From NCBI GenBank assembly GCA_964371555.1, contig CAYJMQ010000027.1, positions 1-25,649 on the forward strand: a stretch of DNA of 25,649 nt, read 5' to 3'. The notes beneath the pieces are model-generated. The model saw only the letters and a program-made list of their open reading frames with translations. It was not told the origin of the DNA and searched no databases. The stretch comes from CAYJMQ01 sp964371555. Lineage in GTDB: Bacteria; Bdellovibrionota; JACOXK01; 2-02-FULL-40-11. Positions 14,681 through 21,958 of this stretch are shown here, in pieces (within the stretch, counting starts at the first letter, position 1; every line of letters starts with the position of its first letter). Made by a program: the position numbers and the translations under genes.

Positions 14681-15472
14681 GTGAGCAAAAAACTGAGTGT
14701 TGTTCGGCTCGTTAATGGGATAAAGGGGGGGATGGGGGGAATAGCATTTGAGTTCTTCTCGATGCTCATGGTCTGTAATCTCTACCCCTTTGGACTTAAA
14801 AAAGAGAAAGATCCCCCTCTCTTATCCTACCAAAATCATAAAAGACCCATTCTTCTGATTCACGGAATTTTCCATAACCATTCAGCCTTTTTTAAAATAA
14901 AACGTGAGCTCCTGCGTCATGGATGGGATAAAATTTACACGATAAATCTCTCCACTTATAGCCAGGGGATTGAAGATCTGGCCGTTTTAACGGAAAGAAA
15001 GATCGAGGCGATCCTTGAGCAGACAAACGCAGATAAAGTCGATATCATTGCTCATAGTCTCGGTGGAATCATTGCGCGCTGCTACATTCAGATTTTAACG
15101 GGTCATCAAAAGGTCAAACATTGCATTACCCTTGGAACCCCGCATCAGGGAACCCTGCTTTCGAAGGTAGGTATTGGAAAAAGCATCAAAGAGCTCCGGC
15201 CAACATCAGGGCTGATTAAAAAACTAAATTCCAAACCACTCCCTAAATCAGTCTCTTTTACCTCCTTTTGGTCCCCCTTTGATGCGATGGTCTGGCCCTC
15301 AAGACATGCTCAAATCAAAAACGACGGCAAAACAGATTCCCATATTCAAAATATCCAGGTGCCCAACACGGGGCATGCCGGACTCCTTTTTTCAAAAGAG
15401 GTCTTCTACAAAATCGCAACGATTCTCGATGGCGAGCAAAGATATCCAATGATCATCGAGAACGCCTCATGA
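14681..15472 (+). CDS. Alpha/beta-hydrolase, triacylglycerol lipase-like
   Basis: 263 residues from GTG 14681. Lipase-like order of motifs: oxyanion HGIF (61-64) in ILLIHGIFHNHSAF, nucleophile elbow AHSLGG with Ser126, LGTPHQGT (about 151-158) and catalytic candidates Asp201 (SPFDAMVWP) and His232 (NTGHAGLL). The hydrophobic N-terminal part (FEFFSMLMVCNLYPFG) may be a membrane association segment rather than a cleaved signal. Likely acts on acyl esters; the substrate is unknown. An ATG at 14732 is a possible alternative start. Its stop overlaps the next start by 4 nt (ATGA), so it is coupled to the ArsA-like pair. A link with lipid or polyhydroxyalkanoate turnover is speculative, resting on the nearby phaR-like gene. 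Confidence 0.85.
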   Translation: MSKKLSVVRLVNGIKGGMGGIAFEFFSMLMVCNLYPFGLKKEKDPPLLSYQNHKRPILLIHGIFHNHSAFFKIKRELLRHGWDKIYTINLSTYSQGIEDLAVLTERKIEAILEQTNADKVDIIAHSLGGIIARCYIQILTGHQKVKHCITLGTPHQGTLLSKVGIGKSIKELRPTSGLIKKLNSKPLPKSVSFTSFWSPFDAMVWPSRHAQIKNDGKTDSHIQNIQVPNTGHAGLLFSKEVFYKIATILDGEQRYPMIIENAS

Positions 15473-16395
15473 TATCGCTATTTCAACATAGACTTCATTT
15501 TTTCACCGGAAAGGGGGGGGTCGGAAAAACCACCGTTGCGTCTCTTTTCGCTCTCATCGCGGCAGGCCGGGGAAAAAAAGTGCTTCTGATCGATCTCGAT
15601 CCTGAAAGCCCGGTGTCAATCCTTTTTCAAACTGAAAAAGGGACGATGACCCCCAAACCACTTGCCCCAAACATTGACGGGGTTTTGATCGATCCTTTGG
15701 CTTCTCTCAGGGAATTCATTGTCCGTCAGATAAAGATTGAAAAAATATATGATCTCATCTTCGAAAATAAGATCTTCCATTTTTTTGCGAAAGCGGCCCC
15801 CGGTGTTGAAGAAATGGCATTGATCGGAAAAATTTATTACCTAAGCGATGAGCTATTGAAGAAAAAACCCCGATGGGACATGCTGATTGTTGACGCTCCC
15901 GCAACAGGCCACGGTCTTTATCTCTTTAAAATTCCAAAGGTCTTTATAGATTTGACTCAAAAAGGCCCCCTGGCCGAGCAATCCCAAAAAATCTATTCGA
16001 TGCTCACCGAAAAAAAAGAGACAGCGATTCATCTGGTTGCCATTCCTGAAGAACTCCCTGTTCAGGAAACCATTGAGCTTTTTAATGAAATCAAAAAATT
16101 AAGGCTTCCAATGGGAGAACTTTTTTTAAATAAAAAACTGGAGGCTTTCGAAAATGACCGCACACCATTTCTTGGAAATGACGCGTCTCTTTTAGGGGAT
16201 CCCTCGCTCCTTAACAAAATAGAGGAAACCCTCCTTCATTATCAAACAAGGCAAGAGATCCAGCGATCGTATAAAGAACGGCTTGAGAAAGAATTATCAA
16301 AAAATAGCTATGGTGTCCCATGGCTTTTAAAGGAAGCGCCTGATCTGAACTCCCTTAAAAAACTCGCTTCAGAAATCGAAAAACAATGGGCTTAG
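15469..16395 (+). CDS. ArsA/Get3-like ATPase, first of pair
   Basis: 308 residues. Deviant Walker A GKGGVGKTT (14-22) with its signature lysine, LLIDLDPESP, and a switch region IVDAPATGHGL (Asp142) as in ArsA/Get3 family ATPases. Cysteines for arsenite or zinc binding are not evident, and no arsB, arsR or arsD neighbours are present, so arsenite export is unlikely. A bacterial Get3-like chaperone or membrane-protein targeting function, probably acting with the next gene product, is the better guess. The ATG overlaps the hydrolase stop by 4 nt, and its end overlaps the next ORF by 10 nt. Confidence 0.85.
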   Translation: MISLFQHRLHFFTGKGGVGKTTVASLFALIAAGRGKKVLLIDLDPESPVSILFQTEKGTMTPKPLAPNIDGVLIDPLASLREFIVRQIKIEKIYDLIFENKIFHFFAKAAPGVEEMALIGKIYYLSDELLKKKPRWDMLIVDAPATGHGLYLFKIPKVFIDLTQKGPLAEQSQKIYSMLTEKKETAIHLVAIPEELPVQETIELFNEIKKLRLPMGELFLNKKLEAFENDRTPFLGNDASLLGDPSLLNKIEETLLHYQTRQEIQRSYKERLEKELSKNSYGVPWLLKEAPDLNSLKKLASEIEKQWA

Positions 16396-17489
16396 ATGAC
16401 GTTCTAAAAACCAAAAAAGTGGTTATCGTTTCGGGGAGCGGAGGGGTGGGAAAAACAACCCTTTCCGCCGCTATTGCCGTACACGCGGCAAAGTCCGGGA
16501 AAAAAACACTGGTCTTGACGATCGATCCGGCAAAGAGGCTGGCGCAAACCCTGGGTATCGATCGGTTCGACCATCGCCCAAAGGCAATTCCACTTGGTAA
16601 AGATGTAAAACTTTGGGCGATGATGCTTGATACCAAAGAGACATTGGATCATCTGATACGCCAATACGCGCCGTCCCAGGAAATTACCGATAAAATTTTG
16701 AAAAATCGAATCTATCAATACCTCTCAACGATGCTTGCGGGAACTGAGGACTATATGGCCCTTGAAAAACTCTACGAGCTTTGGAAGGAAAACCATTATG
16801 ACTTCATCGTCATCGATACCCCCCCCGCAAAACACGCGCTCAATTTTCTGGAAGCCCCGGAAAAGCTTGCCAATTTTCTCGATGAAAATATTTTAAAATG
16901 GTTTCTCAAGCCCTATTTTCTCGCCGGGAAATTGAGCATTCAGTTTTTGTCCGCAGGTTCTTATTTTGTTTTTAAAATTATCGAGCGGTTCACTGGCCTT
17001 CAGCTCTTTTATGAATTGTCAGAATTTTTTATCAACTTGCAAACGCTCTATACGGGTTTTCGGGAACGCACGCTAAAAGCCAGAGAAATTTTGGGGAGTC
17101 GTGATACCGCTTTTTTACTTGCGACTGTCCCTGAAAAGAGAATGCTCGAAGAAGCCTCTCGTTTTTATGAAAGGCTTATCGGGATGAAACTTCCGTTTGG
17201 GGGGATCATCATCAACCGGATTTTAGCTGAAATTCCAATGACAGCGGATGAAAGACAACGGCTGGAAAACCTTAAACTAAAAATTTCCCAAAAATTTCTG
17301 AAGAAGGATCGGCTGAAACTTGAAATCTTCGATCAGTGGGAACAGCTTGCCAAAAGAGAGAGGAGGGAAACAGAACAATTTAAAAAATCTCTCCCCACAG
17401 GGGTACCGGTTTACGAAATTCCTTTCTTTGCCCAAGACATCTATGACATAAAAGGGCTAGACGTCATTAACCAGCGGCTCTTTCAATGA
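16386..17489 (+). CDS. ArsA/Get3-like ATPase, second of pair
   Basis: 367 residues. Deviant Walker A GSGGVGKTT (17-25), VLTIDPAKRLAQTLG (typical ArsA P-loop follow-up), switch FIVIDTPPAKHALNFLEAP (Asp144), and a helical middle region with a hydrophobic patch (WFLKPYFLAGKLSIQFLSAGSYFVF) that may contact membrane or client helices. Tandem ArsA-type pairs suggest a heterodimer in place of the internally duplicated ArsA or homodimeric Get3. The ORF starts inside the end of the first ATPase gene with no separate ribosome-binding site, so expression should be coupled. Substrate unknown. Confidence 0.85.
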   Translation: MGLDDVLKTKKVVIVSGSGGVGKTTLSAAIAVHAAKSGKKTLVLTIDPAKRLAQTLGIDRFDHRPKAIPLGKDVKLWAMMLDTKETLDHLIRQYAPSQEITDKILKNRIYQYLSTMLAGTEDYMALEKLYELWKENHYDFIVIDTPPAKHALNFLEAPEKLANFLDENILKWFLKPYFLAGKLSIQFLSAGSYFVFKIIERFTGLQLFYELSEFFINLQTLYTGFRERTLKAREILGSRDTAFLLATVPEKRMLEEASRFYERLIGMKLPFGGIIINRILAEIPMTADERQRLENLKLKISQKFLKKDRLKLEIFDQWEQLAKRERRETEQFKKSLPTGVPVYEIPFFAQDIYDIKGLDVINQRLFQ

Positions 17490-17507
17490 AATGGCAATGA
17501 AATGGCA
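17486..17507 (+). repeat. 11-bp exact tandem duplication at an operon junction
   Basis: ATGAAATGGCA occurs at 17486-17496 and again at 17497-17507. It spans the stop codon of the second ATPase gene (17487-17489) and the start of the EI24 gene (17502), creating ATGs at 17486, 17491, 17497 and 17502, of which only 17502 opens the long frame. Confidence 0.7.
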
Positions 17508-18248
17508 GTGAAAATGGTTCGTAATTTCCAAGCCGGCTTTTCGTATCCCTTTTACGGTCTGCGCTTTCTTTTTATGCACGCCTCTCTTCTTCGCCTGGCT
17601 TTGATCCCCTGGATTATCAATATCGTTCTTTTCATCTTGGCGCTTACAACGCTCTATTACAATTTTCAGGATCTTTTGGCGCTTATGATTATTAAACCGG
17701 AGGCATGGTATTGGCTGATCCCCTACTATCTTTTTGCGATTTTGCTCCTGATTGTCATGCTGATTCTTATCACCTTTTTTATCTGTCTCATGGGAAACCT
17801 CATTGCCGCCCCCTTTCATGAATGGATGGCGGAAAAAACAAAAAAGCTCCTTTACGGAGCAACTGATGGAGAACCCTTTTCATTCAGGCAACTCGTTTCC
17901 GAAGCCAAAAGAATTCTTTCAACACAGCTCAAAAAAATAGCGCTGATTCTTTTTTTTGAAGCGATTGCGCTTCTCTTTCTTCTTATTCCAGTCATCGGAG
18001 CTGTTATCAGCGGATGTCTCACACTTTTTTTACTCTCATTCCAGTTCCTGGACTTCCCCTTTGGCGTCGAACGCCTCCGCTTCAAAGAACTCAAATCAGC
18101 AATCGTTTCTCATCTGTTCGCGTGCCTGGGATTTGGAGCGGGGATCTCTCTCATGCTTGCCATACCGATTCTGAACCTTTGCGTCCTTCCCGGCGGTGTC
18201 GTCGGGGCATCGTTGCTCTACTATGAACATTTCCTGAAGAAAGAATGA
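17502..18248 (+). CDS. EI24/CysZ-family integral membrane protein
   Basis: 248 residues with hydrophobic segments at about 28-50, 70-97, 144-172 and 205-235. Family features are FQAGFSYPFYGLRFLF at the N-terminus, NLIAAPFHEWMAEK after the second hydrophobic block, and VLPGGVVGASLLYYE near the C-terminus, as in EI24/CysZ proteins. E. coli CysZ is a sulfate transporter, but many members have unknown substrates, and no cysteine-synthesis genes are nearby. The start lies 12 nt after the ATPase stop within an 11-bp tandem duplication, without a clear Shine-Dalgarno. As the last gene of the hydrolase-ArsA-ArsA operon, it could be the membrane partner or a client of the ATPases (inference). Confidence 0.85.
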   Translation: MAVKMVRNFQAGFSYPFYGLRFLFMHASLLRLALIPWIINIVLFILALTTLYYNFQDLLALMIIKPEAWYWLIPYYLFAILLLIVMLILITFFICLMGNLIAAPFHEWMAEKTKKLLYGATDGEPFSFRQLVSEAKRILSTQLKKIALILFFEAIALLFLLIPVIGAVISGCLTLFLLSFQFLDFPFGVERLRFKELKSAIVSHLFACLGFGAGISLMLAIPILNLCVLPGGVVGASLLYYEHFLKKE

Positions 18249-18265
18249 AATTTAAGGAGCGATTC

Positions 18266-19657
18266 TCAAAGAGACCCTTTCTTCTTTCCGGAGTAGACAT
18301 TCTGAAGAATCGTGTATGATTTTAAATATCCGTATGCCTGCTGAAACTGGTAATCGTATCTTAAATTCTCATCTTTTAGCGCTTCTTTAAATTCTTCAAT
18401 ATCTTTTTCCTTCTCTTCTTTTGAATCCCTCAGTAAATGTCTCGGCAAATCCTGTTCCCGCCAGAACGGTTTCTTATCGGTTCTTTTTTTCTCTTCAGCC
18501 TTGAGAACATCCGGCTCAATCTGCTCAACCATAACATCCGGCTCAATGCCAGATCCCTGAATCGAACGACCATTCGGCGTGTAATACTTGGCAACGGTTA
18601 ATTTCAAACCCGATTGATCGTTCAACTCAATGACCTGCTGGACCGATCCCTTCCCAAATGATTTTGTCCCAACCACAACAGCCCGTCTATGATCCTGAAG
18701 CGCCCCTGCAACAATTTCAGACGCCGAAGCAGAACTTCCATTCACCAAAGCAATTATTGGCATATTTTTCAATGTCCCCGCCTGATGGGCATATTGAATG
18801 TCTTTATTCTCTTTGTGACGTCCGGCCGTAGATACAATCACCCCTTTTTCCAAAAAAAGATCCGACACACGGACCGCCTGATCCAAAAGTCCACCCGGAT
18901 TGTTTCTTAAATCGAGAATAAGCCCTTTGAGCCCCTCTTTTTTCCCGGACACCTGCTTTTTTCTTGCATCTGCGTCGAGCCTGTTAAAGGCGCCCCTCAG
19001 ATCATCCGCTGTCCGCTCCTGAAAATTGACAATCTTAATATACCCATAGTCTGAATCGAGAAGCTGTGACTTGATCGACCGGACTTTGATAATATCGCGA
19101 ACAATTGTGAACTTCTGAGGCTCCTTAAATCCCTCCCTCATTATATAGATGTTGACCGGCGCCCCTTTTTTTCCGCGCATTTTGCTGACCGCCTCAATTA
19201 ACGTCATTCTATCCGTAAAATCTTCCTCAATTTTAACAATTTTATCGTTGGGTTTGAGCCCTGCCTGAAAGGCCGGCGTATCTTCGATCGGCGCAATGAT
19301 GGTCAGAATATCGTCTTTGATCGTAATTTCAATCCCAATTCCGCCAAACTGCCCTGTCGTATCAATTTTCATCTCCTTGAACAAATCAGGCGTTAAAAAG
19401 TTTGTGTGGGGATCGAGCGTTGCAAGCATTCCGTTGATAGCGCCATAGGTAAGATCCTGAATTTTTACCTCTTCGACATAATTATTTTCAACATAATTTA
19501 AGACTTTGAGAAGAATTCCGATTTTTTCATACTGAGTTCCTGTTTTAGACGCTGAAACCCTGCCAACAAACAAATTTCCCAATATGAATCCAACGGAGAT
19601 AAAAATGAAAGCGAACAGTATAAGATAGACGCTACGCCGTTGAAGCCGGGGGAACAT
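18266..19657 (-). CDS. ctpA: C-terminal processing protease, S41 family
   Basis: 463 residues. N-terminal signal-anchor (RRSVYLILFAFIFISVGFILGNLFVG, about 8-33), a PDZ domain (about 103-185; FGGIGIEITIKDD, GLKPNDKIVKIE) and the S41 catalytic core: SLQ-type Ser309 in NGSSASASEIVAGAL and Lys336 in GTKSFGKGSVQ. The C-terminal tail from about 385 is highly charged (KKRTDKKP..., KEEKEKDIEEFKEALKDE). Such proteases trim or degrade periplasmic proteins from the C-terminus and in several bacteria regulate cell-wall hydrolases or prepare outer-membrane proteins. A ribosome-binding AGG lies 9 nt before ATG. It converges on the EI24 gene with a 17-nt gap. The metE-family operon lies upstream in the same direction but is separated by repeats. 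Confidence 0.95.
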   Translation of the reverse strand: MFPRLQRRSVYLILFAFIFISVGFILGNLFVGRVSASKTGTQYEKIGILLKVLNYVENNYVEEVKIQDLTYGAINGMLATLDPHTNFLTPDLFKEMKIDTTGQFGGIGIEITIKDDILTIIAPIEDTPAFQAGLKPNDKIVKIEEDFTDRMTLIEAVSKMRGKKGAPVNIYIMREGFKEPQKFTIVRDIIKVRSIKSQLLDSDYGYIKIVNFQERTADDLRGAFNRLDADARKKQVSGKKEGLKGLILDLRNNPGGLLDQAVRVSDLFLEKGVIVSTAGRHKENKDIQYAHQAGTLKNMPIIALVNGSSASASEIVAGALQDHRRAVVVGTKSFGKGSVQQVIELNDQSGLKLTVAKYYTPNGRSIQGSGIEPDVMVEQIEPDVLKAEEKKRTDKKPFWREQDLPRHLLRDSKEEKEKDIEEFKEALKDENLRYDYQFQQAYGYLKSYTILQNVYSGKKKGSL

Positions 19658-19683
19658 AACTTTACCTGAAGAATAGGAAATCC

Positions 19684-19806
19684 AGCTGAAAAAGTCAATT
19701 ATATGTCATTGACTTCATTCTGAGCGAATAAATCCAAATGTGACGAGTCGTGTTTTACTCAAATTCTTGCTGAACACCACACGATCCTTCGCTGCGCTCA
19801 GGATAG
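19684..19806. repeat. Decayed copy of dispersed palindromic repeat (copy A)
   Basis: GCTGAAAAAGTCA (19685-19697) is identical to 19844-19856 in the intact copy; CATTCTGAGCGAA (19716-19728) matches the family's left core and GATCCTTCG...CTCAGGAT (19783-19804) its right core. The outer right arm is missing, so this is a truncated or eroded copy. Confidence 0.6.
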
Positions 19807-19833
19807 TTTTTGTGCTTTTCGCGACAAAAACTA
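19804..19833. other. Hairpin between the two repeat copies
   Basis: TAGTTTTTGT (19804-19813) and ACAAAAACTA (19824-19833) are exact reverse complements with a 10-nt loop. It lies directly between repeat copies A and B, downstream of the metE-family operon on the minus strand. It could end that transcript, although the stem is AT-rich. Confidence 0.4.
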
Positions 19834-19835
19834 GT

Positions 19836-19939
19836 TAGATTCTGCTGAAAAAGTCATGCTGAGGGACGAAGTCCCGAAGCATCTCCGCTGGGATTCTTCG
19901 CGCTTTGCGCTCAGAATGACACTTTTTCAGCAGAATCTA
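19836..19939. repeat. Dispersed palindromic repeat with inverted ends (copy B)
   Basis: Outer arms TAGATTCTGCTGAAAAAGT (19836-19854) and 19921-19939 are exact 19-bp inverted repeats. Next inside, GTCATGCTGAG (19853-19863) pairs with CTCAGAATGAC (19910-19920) at 10 of 11 positions. Two further small hairpins, GGGACGAAGTCCC (19863-19875) and GCGCTTTGCGC (19901-19911), lie within. The element's right edge includes the TAG stop codon of the metE-like gene (19937-19939). Together with copy A and the hairpin between them it fills most of the 279-nt gap 19658-19936. Confidence 0.75.
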
Positions 19940-20941
19940 GTTACTCGCCCTCAACGCCTTCACCGCTTCCACAACTGCCTTCAACTTCTCTTTCGCCTCG
20001 TCCACTGTTCGCGTCTTAAGCCCGCAGTCGGGATCGACCCAAAGCTGGGAGGGGGAAACCACTTCCAAAATCTCACGCAGACGATTCATCAAAAGAGTCT
20101 GCTCTTCAATTCTATGCGTGTGAACGTCTACAATCCCTGCCGAGAGGTCCTTTGGCATACGAACCTTTCTGAAACAATTGAGCAGATCGTTTTCACTGTT
20201 CGACATTTCAAGATCATAGTTGTCAACCGGAATTTCATTCATCTCCGGATATATTTTATGAAAATCGCCATAACAGATGTGTGTTACAAAATAGGCGGGG
20301 AGATCTCTCGTTACAATATCCATCGTCCTCACAACCAACGGAAGTTCTTTGGGGCGCACAGAACAGGCAGGCTCATCGATCTGAATAATCTTTGCCCCGG
20401 CATCAATCAACGCCTCCACTTCCTTTCGCACCACCTTGGCCAATGCAAGCGCCGTTGCTTCACGGTCCTTATAATGTTCATTAAAGGACCAATCCATAAT
20501 TGTATAGGGACCGGTGAGCATCCCCTTTACCGGTTTACGAGTCAAAGATTGCGCAAATTTCCACCAATCCACCGTGAGCGGCTTCTCCCATCCGACAGCC
20601 CCTGAAATGACCGGCTTTTTGTAATATCGATTTCCATACGATCGAACAAAACCCCCTTCTTTAAAGCCAGGGAGTTTTTCAGCAAAATAAGCAACCATAT
20701 CCCCCCGATACATTTCACCATCAACGAGAATATCGATTCCAATTTCTTCCTGAAATTGAATCCACTCCCCTGTCGCCTTTTTTTCGAGAGCCAGGAGATC
20801 ATTTGCGCCAATCTCCCCTTTTTCAAAGAGGCTGCGCCCTTTCCTGATATAATCGAATTTTGGGAAACTCCCGACCGAGGTCAATGGAAAAATTGGCAAT
20901 TGAATCCCTAAATTTTTTAATTTGTTTTCTTCTGTTCTCAT
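19937..20941 (-). CDS. MetE C-terminal-type methionine synthase (core-MetE-like)
   Basis: 334 residues from ATG 20941, with AGGGA about 8 nt upstream and the previous gene's TAG only 4 nt away; a longer frame from 21058 overlaps that gene and is rejected. This is the catalytic, zinc-containing half of cobalamin-independent methionine synthase: LTSVGSFPKFD at the N-terminus, MLTGPYTIMDWS, IQIDEPA, and zinc ligands His221 and Cys223 in THICYGDF, Glu245 in DLEMSNS and Cys306 in DPDCGLKTR. It should methylate homocysteine or another thiol. The stand-alone catalytic domain resembles core-MetE/Mes enzymes, which use a methyl-corrinoid rather than methyl-folate, but the preceding N-terminal-type gene could instead complete a split MetE. 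The stop codon lies inside a repeat arm. Confidence 0.85.
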   Translation of the reverse strand: MRTEENKLKNLGIQLPIFPLTSVGSFPKFDYIRKGRSLFEKGEIGANDLLALEKKATGEWIQFQEEIGIDILVDGEMYRGDMVAYFAEKLPGFKEGGFVRSYGNRYYKKPVISGAVGWEKPLTVDWWKFAQSLTRKPVKGMLTGPYTIMDWSFNEHYKDREATALALAKVVRKEVEALIDAGAKIIQIDEPACSVRPKELPLVVRTMDIVTRDLPAYFVTHICYGDFHKIYPEMNEIPVDNYDLEMSNSENDLLNCFRKVRMPKDLSAGIVDVHTHRIEEQTLLMNRLREILEVVSPSQLWVDPDCGLKTRTVDEAKEKLKAVVEAVKALRASN

Positions 20942-20945
20942 ACGT

Positions 20946-21956
20946 CTATCCCTTTTTGATTTTAGATGTTTTGATGTTTTTTTTACTCTGGTACGCATAT
21001 TTGATTTCCTGTAAGAGGTTGAGCTTGTCGGAAGCCCTGTCTCTCGAAAGATACTCAAGCCCGCAAGATGTGGTAAGAATCAGCCGTTCCAAAGTCTTTT
21101 CAAGAGAATGAAGGATACTAGAAACTTCATCCGGACTTTCAAGTTTCGTATTCCGGCCATCCAGAAGCCCAAGCTGAATCCCCTTCTTACCCCCTCCTCT
21201 TCGAATCTGTTCCAAAAGCCCGTCTGAATAGGTAACATCCAGTCCCAAAATATCTACGGGAAGATTTTGAAGCTCTGAATAATAAGGAGCGGCGTCTCCA
21301 AAGTAAGTGGCAAGAATCAGTTTTGAATTCCCCTGATGGAGAGACAATTTCCGCAGCAGCGATGACGCCCACTTCCAGTTCGGGGGACTCAAAAGATAGC
21401 CAGGCTCCTCGATTTGAATATAGGGGATCCCTATATGTTTAATCGCTTCGAACTCCTCTACGAGAAGCTCTGTCAGCGCTTCAGAGACTTCTTCGACCGA
21501 TTTATAATGCGGCGTCGCTATGTTTGAGAGGAGCGCCAGCGTATAGGGCCCTGTCAGCACAAGCTTGATATCGGCATCTGTCTCGGCTCTCAAAAAGAGA
21601 AGATCTTTTTTAAAACAAGGCTCTTTAAGAGAGAGCTTTCCAATAATTTGCGGCTGTCTGAAATAAAAATTGGTATCAAAGAATCTGAGAAGCCCCCCAA
21701 TTTCAACCCCCTCGAGGCGCTTCATGAAATAAGAAACAGGGTCATTCCATCTGATAAGACCATCGGTCACAATGTCGAGTTCGGCTCTTTCCTGCTCTTT
21801 AATGATATCCCGAATCGTCTCTTCTTCGACTCTTTTTAACTTTTTATGATCGATCTTTTTATGATCGTATTGATGATATGCCTTCCTTAATTTGAGTTGA
21901 TCTTTCTGATCCCCAACTCGCGGATAATGACTATGATTTGAAATAATGACATCCAC
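20946..21956 (-). CDS. MetE-family protein lacking zinc ligands (MetE N-terminal-like)
   Basis: 336 residues from GTG 21956, with AAGGGGAT about 9 nt upstream. UROD/MetE-like barrel: VLTGPYTLALLSN, IPYIQIEEPGYLLS, LVLATYFGDA, and TTSCGLEYLSRDRA near the C-terminus. Where catalytic MetE proteins have His-x-Cys (HICYGD in the neighbour) this protein has Ala216-Thr-Tyr218 (ATYFGD), so the zinc site is incomplete although the distal Cys remains. The N-terminal half of classical MetE has likewise lost zinc and binds folate. A non-catalytic partner or folate/methyl-donor subunit is therefore a good hypothesis. The start follows the previous stop by 2 nt and the stop precedes the next start by 4 nt. 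An N-terminal charged stretch contains a short repeat DHKKIDHKK. Confidence 0.8.
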   Translation of the reverse strand: MDVIISNHSHYPRVGDQKDQLKLRKAYHQYDHKKIDHKKLKRVEEETIRDIIKEQERAELDIVTDGLIRWNDPVSYFMKRLEGVEIGGLLRFFDTNFYFRQPQIIGKLSLKEPCFKKDLLFLRAETDADIKLVLTGPYTLALLSNIATPHYKSVEEVSEALTELLVEEFEAIKHIGIPYIQIEEPGYLLSPPNWKWASSLLRKLSLHQGNSKLILATYFGDAAPYYSELQNLPVDILGLDVTYSDGLLEQIRRGGGKKGIQLGLLDGRNTKLESPDEVSSILHSLEKTLERLILTTSCGLEYLSRDRASDKLNLLQEIKYAYQSKKNIKTSKIKKG

Positions 21957-21958
21957 TT

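Noticed and set aside
15469..17489. Arsenite efflux ATPase (arsA) operon
   Set aside because: No arsB, arsD, arsR or arsenite-binding cysteines; only the ATPase fold supports the name.
19684..19939. CRISPR array
   Set aside because: Repeats are inverted and irregular, with no evenly spaced direct repeats or cas genes.
19856..20605. 249-codon plus-strand open frame
   Set aside because: It starts in the palindromic repeat and runs antisense to the metE-like gene with its intact zinc motifs; no family features.
20942..21058. N-terminal extension of the core-MetE-like gene
   Set aside because: It overlaps the coding end of the upstream gene; ATG 20941 has a ribosome-binding site and matches family N-termini.
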